This document shows, in pieces, positions 44,146 through 54,726 of a stretch of DNA of 64,000 nt. The stretch comes from Scalesia atractyloides. Lineage: Eukaryota; Streptophyta; Magnoliopsida; Asterales; Asteraceae. The stretch lies in contig CAMTDV010000027.1 of NCBI GenBank assembly GCA_947069175.1, positions 35,911,369 through 35,975,368 on the forward strand. The letters run 5' to 3'. The first letter of the stretch is position 1. Every line of letters begins with the position of its first letter. Under the pieces are notes generated by a model. The model was given only the letters and a program-made list of their open reading frames with translations. It was not told the DNA's origin and did no database searches. Position numbers and translations under genes: made by a program.

Positions 44146-44580
44146 TAATCAAATGTCATATTTTTACATGTTTGACTATTTTAGCTAAACTTTAGCTTAC
44201 CAATTCTAAATATTTCCTTTCAACTTGCCCTTATTGGGTCAAGTCAGGTTGAGCTCGTTAATTATCATCCAATAACTTGGAACCGTTTGATGCATTTTGC
44301 ATTTACAAATCAAATTGTGTTGTTGTCACTGATAGCCTTGTTGACAAAGAACCAGATTTAGCGACGTAAACGATCAGCTTATTTAGATATAAATGTATCC
44401 AAACTTTCATGTCTAAACATACTACATCGATAAAAACCCAAATGTAGCAAAAACAACAAAAAAAACATATGACAACATTGAAACCAATCCTTCACAATGT
44501 TATTAGACAAGAAAATGCACCAACGTTATTGCCAACAAAACACCTGGGAGACATCACCAAGGAACCAAGATTCATGGATT
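44146..44580. other. 3' flank of the glutamine synthetase gene
   Basis: AT-rich, no further gene. The part next to 44580 is the 3' UTR on the minus strand. Confidence 0.55.
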
Positions 44581-44922
44581 TCACAACAAGATCGTGGTCT
44601 CCGCAATCATCGATGTAACAACGTACGGGTCCATATTCGAAGCGGGCCTACGGTCCTCAAAATAGCCCTTGCCCTCTTTCTCAGTGTCTCTTCCGACACG
44701 AATGGATGCACCGCGATTCGCCACCCCCTGTCACACAAAATAAGAAGTCAAATCACATTATGTTACATAACGTAGCAATATTTACATAAAACTTCGGTGT
44801 AAATGACTCGTGATCGGCTCATTAAAAGTTTGAGTCAAGGCAAGCTTAAACGAGCTCGGGCCCAAGCTTGACTAGGCTCGAGCCAACTCTTTGCATACAT
44901 TTTTTAATATACTAAATATATA

Positions 44923-44988
<66 letters not shown>

Positions 44989-47900
44989 AATTGTTATTGT
45001 TATATTAAAATATGCTAAAATAACTAAATGATATATGTGTATTTTATATTTTAAGTAATTAGAACATATATACAATAGAGCCGTTCCTAGCCGAGCTCGG
45101 GTTAGGCTCGACTCAGCTTGTTTACACGCTACATGAAAACAAATTAAAGATTACAGTACCCATTTGAAAGTGTTGATGTTGGCGGTCTCATGGCGGCCAG
45201 TCAGCCGACGTTCATTGCCTTCCCCGTAAGCAGCAATGTGTTCAGAGTGCCTCAAACCCAACTTTTCGATAGCCTTCTTTATGATCTCGTATCCACCCTC
45301 TTCCCTCATCGATTTCGTGCTAAAACATCACGGGCCGGGTCAAGACTTAAGAAAAAAGTTCATTTTTTATAGTTTTATTTAGTAGATTTTAAATAATTAC
45401 CTGTAGTTTGTGTGTGCTCCAGCACCATTCCAATCTCCCTGATGAATAAATAAGTTATATAATTTGTTGTTTTTTTACAAATATAAGTTGAAGAAATATT
45501 TTATAAAAACTCACCGGAATAGGCTTCGGGTCGAATGAAACAACGACTCCAGCGATCTCGGTTATCCTCTTTTGAAGAAAGAAAACACATTTTAATCATC
45601 AAAAACATGTAAAAGTACTACACAACTTCCATCTTTCACCATAAAAACATAAAAAGTTCTCGGGTTACCTCCAGAATGTATCGCGCAGCCCAAATCTCAT
45701 CTCCAGCAGATATGCCAACTGACGGCCCGACTTGAAACTCCCACTGCATATCGCTTAAAATGTAAGTTCAACGTAGCATTAAAAAAGAGCTTAAAAGGAA
45801 ACAGGTCAAAAATCGCCAATTGTTTATTTCAATGTCATAAACCTTATACGTCTTTCTCTTAAAAGGCGCAATCATTTTTCACACACACTATTTAAAAAAA
45901 TCCAAGCTTATAGAAATGCTAATACTTATACATTTTGACCCGATACATAACCCGACCCAACCATTTGTGGGTTGTATTCAAAATTGCGTAGAAATGTGTT
46001 CACCTGGCCCGGCATGACCTCACCGTTGATGCCACTAATGTTAATACCAGCATACAAACAAGCTTTGTAGTGTGCATTGACTATATCGCGTCCAAACGCC
46101 TTATCAGCACCGATACCGCAATAATACGGTCCCTAAATCTCATTAAACCGGTATAATTTAGTTAAAACTAATAACAAAAAATAAAGAGAAAAATATGTAA
46201 ATAATATTCATTACTTGAGGCCCAGGGAACCCTCCTTGAGGCCAGCCCAAGGGCCAGTTGATGTCCTTCTGCAACAAGGTATATTCCTGCTCGATACCAT
46301 ACCTAACACGCATGTTAGAAAACGTTAAGTACTATTGTAGTCGGGATTCGGTCGACTTTGTGAAGGGCAAAATGGGAAATGTACCATGGAACTTCCTTTT
46401 CGACTTCGGGGTGGCTGAAGATTTTGGCGGCAGCGTGGCGCTTGTTCGTTGGGATCGGCACACCGGCTGGAGTGTAAGCATCACAGATCACCTATATTAC
46501 ATGTGAATTAAGAAATATGTATCAAAGGTTTATAAAATGAAATCTTTGTGTAACATTTTAAATGTTAATAAAAGATGTTCTTGAAAATATTTCATGTGTA
46601 TCATAAAGAAAACAATTAAATAAAAGTTACAATGTTTTTGTCACGTTTAAATTGAAAAATTAACTTATGTCCTTTCTAAAAGTACACCCAATGAGCATTA
46701 AGGTCAATAATTTACTTTTAAATGCAAAGAATTGAAATTAACACTAAACATATGTATGTATACATCTATAAAATATAATATATGCTAAGTGGTTGTCACA
46801 TGTTGGTAGGTGAAGGAAATACGAACTCAAATATTTCACACAAATCGAAAACCAAGTAAGACAAATAGAGCATATTATTTAGCATATGAATTAATTAATA
46901 TTAAAACTTAAAAAAATATACTATAAAACAATTACGTTTAAATTATTAAATCTGATGCTTAATCTTTTTATATATTTTTATGTTCATGTGTTTAAGTTAT
47001 GAAATAAAACACATTTGTTTACAGAAAATATAAAAACAAACGGTTCGAACACGCCAGGTTGCCCCAAACATAACCAATATAATTAAATATGTTACTTGTT
47101 CAATCCGAGACTGACCCAAATTCGGTTTATGTCGTGTTAGAAATTCACCATTTTGCTATAAAGCCATAATATTAAAAAAGAAAGGCTTAAAACATACCAA
47201 GATGTTGTTTCCACCTCTGAATGGGTCCTTGAAAATAGCTTGAGGACTGTTTCATTCATCAAGATCATATTAATCACTAAGAACATCAAAAACATAGTTA
47301 TGATTTGAACCATATAAATCATGGGGTCAAATACACACTAGAGGATCACTTCGCTGTCCTCGCCAGGGGCTTGACTCGTGCTCGAACCATCATAGTTCCA
47401 TTTTGGCAGCTTCTTGGGATCACTCACTGGTCCAGGAAGAGTCTATAAAGGGGACAAAAAGATCAATTATACGACCAATTGAGCATAGAACACCACAATA
47501 TGATCATTGAGCATATTCAAACTACTTACTCTTGCTTTGCTTCTAAGGTCCATACCAGATCCACCAATCCTGTATCAATATTAAGGAAGAGAAATCAATA
47601 ACCGAACCATCAACACAACTGGTTTGGTTAAGTAGTCTTGAAACGCCTTTATTTAGGCCTCGAAGACTAGTTATGAGACGATTGGTCATATCCCATACAA
47701 AATTTGTTTACTTTTTGTATTTTTATTTTCATTAAAAAAACTCATACTCAATATGTTACTTATGACATATATACTTCTAAATCATTTGAGTAAATTACAG
47801 TCCATGTGGTTTGGTATAAATTACAAATTTGGTCCATAATTTCATTTTTTATGGATTTTATCTTTGATGGTGCTATTTGCTACATCAAGGACGAAACCCG

Positions 47901-48610
47901 TAAAAGGTTTTGAAATTAGAGACCAAATCTGTAATTTCTCCCGAATCACAAACAGATAATCTGGCCGATTCAATTACCGGTCTAGTTATGAAAACAATGT
48001 TCACTATACTATTTAGTATTCAAGTTTGTTGTTTAGCTCTAAATATTTAAAATAACATATTACTTAGAAACTGAGTTTACAAGAAATTTGGAAGAACATG
48101 AGTGATCAAATGGTGTAATAAGTGGGCTTAAATTTAACATAAATCCAAAATAATCACTATAAAAGTTACAAAAATCCCTAAAATTTGAAAAAGATTCAAG
48201 ATCATCTACAAGATCAAGTACACAAAATTAAAACCTCAGATCACAATGATTCCTATTAAGTGTTTTCATGGTGAAAACTTATAAACAAAAGTCTAACATC
48301 CTACCAAACGTTGACTTTTCCCAGATCATATTTGACCACGTCACACATACACAAATAATGAAGATCTAGGTGCTACTAACAACAAACAGATTGAAATACA
48401 AAAACCCACATAGTACCCAAGCATAAAAGAGACATTAATGGTGAAAAATAAGAGATTCAAGAATCTTGAACTGAAACGTACGAACAAAAAGTCAACGATA
48501 TGTTACAAAAAGTCAAAACTGATCAAAGAAACTAACCATATGTATTCAGCAATGATTTTGTTGGTGGAATCTGAGAGGTTGAGATTGATGAGATCATTGA
48601 GCAAAGCCAT
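44581..48610 (-). CDS. GLN1: Cytosolic glutamine synthetase GS1, 12 exons, 354 aa
   Basis: Exons, high to low: 48537-48610, 47530-47569, 47339-47442, 47198-47246, 46385-46491, 46215-46302, 46004-46132, 45669-45743, 45515-45568, 45401-45438, 45160-45319, 44581-44727; all GT-AG and in frame. It starts [20 protein letters not shown] and has no plastid transit peptide, hence cytosolic. It makes glutamine from glutamate, ammonium and ATP. Conserved blocks include [61 protein letters not shown] and [14 protein letters not shown]129, E131, E192 and H249 fall at standard GS1 positions, so there are no internal indels. The C-terminus reads ETTILL-stop instead of the usual ETTILW-x-P, two residues short of the usual 356. 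A TATA box lies about 50 bp upstream. Introns host several MITEs. The catalytic core looks intact. Confidence 0.96.
44798..45127. mobile_element. hAT-like MITE in the last GS1 intron
   Basis: Ends GTGTAAATGACTCG and, reversed, GTGTAAACAAGCTGAGTCGA are inverted, with GCTCGAGC/GAGCTCG motifs inside each end. The centre is an (AAT)n run (about 44925-44990). TSD not clear. Confidence 0.55.
47790..47945. mobile_element. Short MITE in GS1 intron 1
   Basis: GAGTAAATTACAGTCCATGT at the left, with GACCAAATCTGTAATTT-type sequence at the right, forms weak inverted ends around a short centre, as in the 48890 element. Confidence 0.45.
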
Positions 48611-48656
48611 TGGTGTGTTGCAGAGATGAGAGCAAGGAATGAAGAAGATGTGTGTC

Positions 48657-48666
48657 CCATTTATAG
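48657..48666 (-). promoter_or_regulatory. TATA box of the GS1 gene
   Basis: The minus strand reads CTATAAATGG about 47-56 bp upstream of the GS1 ATG, a good TATA match. This implies a very short 5' UTR of about 20-25 nt. Confidence 0.7.
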
Positions 48667-48889
48667 CGAAGCAATCTATTTGTATGCATAATAAAAATCA
48701 TATTTTATTAATTGTTAATTACGTGTATTTGTTAATTTTTAATTATTTTTATTATTATATTCTGTATCTCAACATTGATTAAATCAGTTCCTAAAAGTAA
48801 GTTACATTGTTGGCAGCCATTATTTAAACGGAAACGGAATATATGGATGTTTTATGTTTTTTTTAAAATAGTTTTATAAAATTTAAAGT

Positions 48890-49310
48890 AAATTGTCAAA
48901 ATGGTCTCTAAAGGTTTTATTACTTTTGTCACTTTAGTCTAAAACTCAAATCTTTTAAATCTGAGCCCCTGTAGTTTCAATCTTGTTGTAGTTGTTATCG
49001 GAAAATAAGATCAGATTTTTCAATTAACATTCAACTTTTTTGTCTTTTTAATGAAGGGCAAAATGGTTCGATTCTTTTAATTTGTTATATAAAACGTTAA
49101 AAAACCATATTGCCATTCATTAAAAGGGAGGAAAAAGCTGGATGTTAATTAAAAAATTTGACCAGATTTTGATTTTGGATGAAAATGATAACAAATTTGA
49201 AACCATAAGGACCTAAATTCAAAATATTTAAGTTTTAAACTAAAATGGTAAAAATAAATCAAACCTTAGGGACCATTTTCTCGGTTTACTCTAAAACTAA
49301 AATAGGATCA
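48890..49310. mobile_element. MITE with about 100-bp inverted ends (GS1 upstream)
   Basis: Left GTAAATTGTCAAAATGGTCT and right, reversed, AGTAAACCGAGAAAATGGTC pair, followed by CCTAAAGGTTTxATT and AACTTAAATATTTxxAATTT-type blocks on both sides. It lies about 230 bp upstream of the GS1 TATA box. Confidence 0.7.
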
Positions 49311-49447
49311 TGATAATATCTGGAACAAGTGGACAACTCATCAAGTTGTAATAAGATGAATACAAAAGATCGTTTTTACTAAAATGGGTATTCAACTCAC
49401 TTTTTAAAAAACATCAAAGATTACTGTTGTAAATGATTACAGAAAAG

Positions 49448-49988
49448 TAGGGGTGCTAAACGGGTCGTGTTCGCGGGTTGGCGGGTTCAACCCGACCCGA
49501 ACCCGAAAATTTTACACGAACCCGAACCCGAAAATCGTATCATATATATGAACCCGAACACGACCCGAAGTTTTGTGGGTTGACCCGAACACGACTCATT
49601 TAACCCGAATTTTTTAATTTTTTTTTTCTAAAACTAATATATTAAAATTAAAAATTACTTAAAAACACAAATGTATATAATAATATCATATTTAAATTAT
49701 AAAAGCTATGTTAATTTCTCCTTTTAAGTTATAATCATGGCATAGAATACATGCCCCATTTAATTTATGAGATAAAATATATTGTAAAAAAATATAATTA
49801 GTATAAATGTGTTAAACGGGTCAACCCGCCAACCCGACAGGTTGACCCGAACCTGACCCGTAAACCTAAACGGGTTCGCGTGTTCAACCCGAAACTGACC
49901 CGAACCCGTTTAGACGAAACCTAAACCCGCGAATTTCGTGTTAGGTTCGTGTCGGGTTTCCGGGTCGTGTCAGAAATTCACACCCCTA
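49448..49988. mobile_element. Non-autonomous hAT element, 541 bp
   Basis: Inverted ends TAGGGGTGCTAAACGGG and, reversed, TAGGGGTGTGAATTTC, with subterminal runs of CCCGAAC/GGGTTGACCCG motifs. The 8-bp flanks CAGAAAAG (49440-49447) and CTAAAAAG (49989-49996) match at 6 of 8 positions. Confidence 0.75.
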
Positions 49989-51018
49989 CTAAAAAGTATA
50001 AATTAATGAAAATACGGTACGTGTTCGTATTGTTACAAATGACGTATATTGACAATGAAAGTCGCAATTTTCACGGTTTTGGCGCATAGACCAACCAGTC
50101 AGGTGATTAAAAATCAGTCTTAGATTGAAAATGACATGATGGTGAAAATAGTAGGATTATAACGTCTAAGCCTTAAAAAAATTTAATAGATGCATCCTCC
50201 ATCTAATCACTTATTTTTATAAAAAAAAAAGTTTGATCAAAATGATTATTTAAATAAAATTTTGTTATAATAGCAATTGATCAAAATGATTATTTATACG
50301 AAATTTTGTTATAATAGTAATCTGGGATGGTAAATCACAAATCACGGGTTAGGTGAGTGATGCTTAGGATTAAAGATCGCATCTGATTGTTATGTAATAA
50401 CTAATAGCTTATTTAGATTGTGATATTTTATTCTTACGTTTATATTTTAGTTTTTTAAACTTCCACCATGTAATAATTAATTAATTATTAACATTATGAT
50501 GTTTTATTCTTACGTTTATATTTTAGTTTTTTAAACTTCCACCATGTAATAATTAATTAATTATTAAGATTATGACGTTTTATTCTTACGTTTATATTTT
50601 AGTTTTTTAAACTTACGCCATGAGTTTTTATTGTGAACCTTCATGTTATAAACTTAACATCATGTGTGACAGGCATTATAGGGGCGTGAAAGGGTTTGAT
50701 AATGACCTCAACACCGTTTCCTCGAACATTATAGCGGCATAAAGATGAAGGGACATTTCTAAAATAATGGCCAAAGAGAAAAATGGAAAATCATGAATGA
50801 AATAAGCATTAAAGGTTATTAAGCGTTACACATTTTTTGAATGAGCCATTACAATAGTGATACGATGAAAAATGCCCTTTAATAGGCACTAAACATTACC
50901 ATTGGTCTAAGAATTTATTATAAAAGATTGATGAAGAAAATATTGGTTACATAACTTTACACACTATTTTAATTTTGGAAAACTAGTGGATTAAAAACAT
51001 GTTTAAAGAATTATATTA
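49989..51018. other. Spacer with two short tandem repeats
   Basis: No gene. A two-unit 44-bp repeat (50233-50320, TTGATCAAAATGATTATTTA) and a 2.6-unit 76-bp repeat (50424-50622, TTTTATTCTTACGTTTATAT) are clear. The rest is unassigned. Confidence 0.65.
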
Positions 51019-51034
51019 TTAGAGCATTGACATC

Positions 51035-51642
51035 TAGAGGTGCATAAATCGGGTTTTTGTTAATACTTGGTTTCGGGTATGATTGGGTATTAAGAGAAAC
51101 TAGGTAGGGTTTGGTTACGTGTATTAAAGAGAAAAGTCATACCCTATGTATTCGGGTAGGTATAATCAGGTTCGAGTACAACCAAATATGAATCCGGGTA
51201 TTAACACCCGATTTTAAAAAATAGGTTTTTTTTATTTTACATAAAAGTAAATGCTTTTAGAAATTAAAGTAATTTGTAAAAGTAATTAAAAACAAATTAC
51301 AATAACATAAATTCACTCAAACACAAATTATTTATTTTATAATATGCATTTTAAAAAACTTAAATATAAAAAGTTGCAAAGGAAACATAAAAATATATCT
51401 TTAATATTTGGGTTTTCTATCGGATATAGGGTATAACCAGTATTGGGTGGTTCCCGGTATTTTCGGGTATAAATCGAGTATGATTTCGATTAAGGGTATA
51501 GAGCTCAAAACGTATACCCTATCCATACCCTACGGGTAGGGTCGGGTTCGGTTACGGGTATACAGTATCCGAGTACAAAAATAACTGATTTCGGGTTTTT
51601 TATCGGGTCCGGTTTCGGGTACGGGTTTTTTGTGCACCCCTA
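51035..51642. mobile_element. Non-autonomous hAT element, 608 bp
   Basis: Ends TAGAGGTGCATAAATCGGG and, reversed, TAGGGGTGCACAAAAAACC. 8-bp flanks TTGACATC (51027-51034) and TTCACATC (51643-51650) differ at one base. Subterminal TCGGGTA-type repeats. No transposase. Confidence 0.8.
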
Positions 51643-51898
51643 TTCACATCCAATTCCCCTAAATTATGTGAGTTGAGGTTAGGTTTTTATGTTATGAAAA
51701 GTTGTTGTAGATGGTTGTAAATGGTTATGAACAAAGAAGAGAGAAAATGTTACTGTTCATCAGTAAATTTGAGGGGACACTCATTTTGAAAGCGGCTGTG
51801 AGTGGAAGAGGGAGAAAATGTAATGATAAAAGCATTAAAAGGTAGAAAAAAGATCGTAATTTTTAGTGTAATAAAGGGTAAAAAAATGAGGAGTTTGA

Positions 51899-52544
51899 TT
51901 AGGGATGATAACAATGCCCGAGCCTGACGGGTATACCCGAAACCCAACGGGTAATGGGTCGGGTATGGGATTAGTTTAAAAAATTTTACGGGTATGGAAT
52001 AGGTGATACCCGATCCGATTACCCAAAACCACATATTCGTTTACCCGAATTATATACCCGATTATATACCTAAATTTTTAATTTATATTTATTAACCTTT
52101 GTCTATTGGTGATTTATTTTTGTATGTTCATAATCTGAAAAAAGAAATGTTCTTTTAATTTATGTATTTGATGATAGTATTTATATTTTGTATGTTGTGA
52201 AGTATATACATATAAGTGTATAAGTATTATAAAGTTGTTATTAATTTATGATAAAACTTATATTTATGTAATGTTCATTTTGGGTTTATAATAGCTGTTA
52301 TATAAATAAAATTATATAATAATTATAATAGTAAAGACATTTATTTGGAAATTACAACATACATCTTTTAACAAACTAACAACATATATCTTTTAACAAA
52401 CTAACGGGTATACCCGATATCTGACGGGTAATTACCCAACAAATACCCAACGGGTATTGAGTCGAGTATGGGACACGATTTTATATCTGGGTATAGATAT
52501 GGGATTACCAACACCTGACCTGAACCCAACCCATTGCCATCCTT
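51899..52544. mobile_element. Non-autonomous hAT element, 646 bp, TSD GAGTTTGA
   Basis: Perfect 8-bp TSD GAGTTTGA (51891-51898, 52545-52552). Ends TTAGGGATGATAACAATG and, reversed, AAGGATGGCAATGGG. Internal ACGGGTA/TACCCGA motifs at both sides, AT-rich centre, no transposase. Confidence 0.82.
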
Positions 52545-52707
52545 GAGTTTGATGTCAATGCTTTTAGTTACTATAATAGAGTAATTATACAATGTAAAAT
52601 AAGTGGGTTTCCTTCTAAAATCCACAGGTTTTAAAAAAATTATAACACGTGATTTCTCGTGAAATTTTATGCTGATGAGAATCAACTTATTTAAAAAAAT
52701 GAGATAA

Positions 52708-54141
52708 ATTTAAGATAGACAAAATTTGACAAATCAACTTTTATGTTATACCTAATTACACTTCATACTTTTTACTATGAAATCAGTCAAATCTGACCTT
52801 TATGTTAATATTTTGTTACATTCTATAACCTTTACAGCTAACGTTGTCCAAAAATTCAGTTAAGTTACCTCACATGCTTTGCATGTAAGAGTATTATGGT
52901 CTTCTCATGAGCCTTTTATAACATAAAGGTTGATTTGTCAAAAACACTATTATATATATAATAGAATATTTTTCAGTAAAAACATTATTATTTGTTAATA
53001 ATTTTTCATATATATACATATATAAAAATTTAGATTTAAATTTATTTTTAAAAAACTAATTTTAATATTTTTATAAAGTAAATTATAATCATAATTTTTA
53101 AATATATTCTATTAAAAATCTGATTTTAATATTTTTATAAAGTTAATAATAATGACAAGATAAATTACTTTTCTATATAAAGTAAAAAATTCTGATTTTT
53201 ATATTTTATTAAAGTTCTGATAAATTACTTTTTAATATTTTAAGTTTATTTGATTTTTTAAATTTATTCTATTAAAATATGATTTTAATATTTTTATAGA
53301 AAAAATCAAAATGACAAGATAAATAGTTTTTCATATCAAGTATAAAAATTTATATTTCAGTATTTTATTAAAGTAAAAAATTTATATTTCAGTATTTTAT
53401 TAAAGTAAAAAATTTATATTTCAGTATTTTATTAAAGTTCTGATAAATTACTTTTTAATCTTCTGATATTAATATCTTTAAATTTATTTTAAAAAAATTT
53501 GATTTTCCTTTTTTTATTGTCTATGACATACGCAAATAGTTTCAAAGAACAAGCACCACTTATCATATTACCCTTTCGAAAAATAAATGTTTACAAAATA
53601 GTTTAAAAAACACTCTAATTAAAAAAAACTTATCAATTAGCCTTTATGTAGACACTAAAAAAAGAAAAAAACCAAAATCAGAATTGTTAAAATAAATTTG
53701 AAAATATTATAATCAGAATATTAAAAAGTAATTTATCGGAATTTTAAAAAATATTAAAATCATAATTTTTATACTTAATGTGAAAAGGTAATTTATCTTG
53801 TAATTATTATTTACTTTATAAAAATATTAAAATCAGATTTTTTATAATATAAATTTAAATCTAAATATTTATATAATATAAATATAATTATTACAAATAA
53901 TAATGTTTTTGCACAAATCAACCATTATGTTAAAAAAGGTTCTTGAAAAGACCAACACCCTCACATGCAAAGCATGTGAGGTAAATTAACTGAATTTTTG
54001 GACGACGTTAGCTGTAAATGTTATAGAACGTAATAAAACATTAATATCAAGGTTGGGTTTGGCCGATTTTCATAGTGAAAAGTATGAAGAACAGTTTAAG
54101 TATAACATAAAGTTTGATTTGTGCAATTTTGTCTTTAAGGT
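52708..54141. mobile_element. Foldback element, 1.4 kb, arms about 600 bp
   Basis: The left arm contains GACAAAATTTGACAAATCAAC, GCTAACGTTGTCCAAAAATTC and CCTCACATGCTTTGCATGT. The right arm carries the same blocks inverted (CACATGCAAAGCATGTGAGG at about 53971, GAATTTTTGGACGACGTTAGC at about 53993). The central part repeats TTAAAATCAGA/TCTGATTTTAATA motifs in both orientations. No ORF. Confidence 0.82.
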
Positions 54142-54721
54142 AATACAAATAGGAAGTGAAGGAACATTTCTTTTAATTTATTTTCCATCTAGTTAAGCAT
54201 GTTTAAAAAAACAAAAACAATTTTATAATTTATTTTATTTTTAAAATTTTAAGAGTAAAATACATTTTTGATTATATGGGAAAAAATTCTAAAAAGTTTT
54301 CACTTCATTTCTCACGTTTAGCACGTCAAGACCTATTTATACAATAAAGTTACTCATCATATGCATACACTTAAATTTATATAATATCAATTATCAACAT
54401 ATATATGCATATGGTGTTTGTACTCTTTGCATTACTACTTTAATTGGGTCTGATATGTTGTGCGGTAGGCTTTGCGTTTGTTTAATTGATATATTTGTGT
54501 GGGCTCTTGGCTCTACCTACACATGTTTATGTGGTGTACTTTCTGTTTAGAAGCGTTTAACTTCACAACTTCTTCATATTTCATTATCACCGATCATGTA
54601 TGTCTGTCTCTATCTCTATACACACACACAAACACACACACACACACACATCTTGCTCTCCCACTCTCTCTAAAAGTTGAAGTGTTGTGGTCAGCAGCAA
54701 ATTGTCTTATATACAATCCTA
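54142..54721. other. Non-coding stretch repeated at the window end
   Basis: 54388-54492 (GCATATGGTGTTTGTACTC...) resembles 63886-63995, about 75% alike by eye. A (CA)n microsatellite lies at 54622-54650. No gene recognised. Confidence 0.5.
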
Positions 54722-54726
54722 TTAAG

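Larger units (their letters stand above)
51019..52566. mobile_element. MITE carrying two nested hAT insertions
   Basis: Outer inverted ends TTAGAGCATTGACATC (51019-51034) and, reversed, TAAAAGCATTGACATC (52551-52566). Apart from the two hATs, only about 280 bp of this MITE remain (51643-51890 plus the ends). It originated before both insertions. Confidence 0.65.

Noticed and set aside
44497..44775. Plus-strand ORF of 92 codons over the last GS1 exon
   Set aside because: Antisense shadow of GS1 exon 12 with no domain similarity.
46258..46506. Plus-strand ORF of 82 codons across GS1 exons 5-6
   Set aside because: It is antisense to glutamine synthetase exons and crosses their intron, so it is a shadow of the minus-strand gene.
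51750..52685. Two minus-strand ORFs of 94 codons
   Set aside because: They are built from the GGGTA/ACCCG subterminal repeats of the hAT element at 51899-52544 and its flanks.
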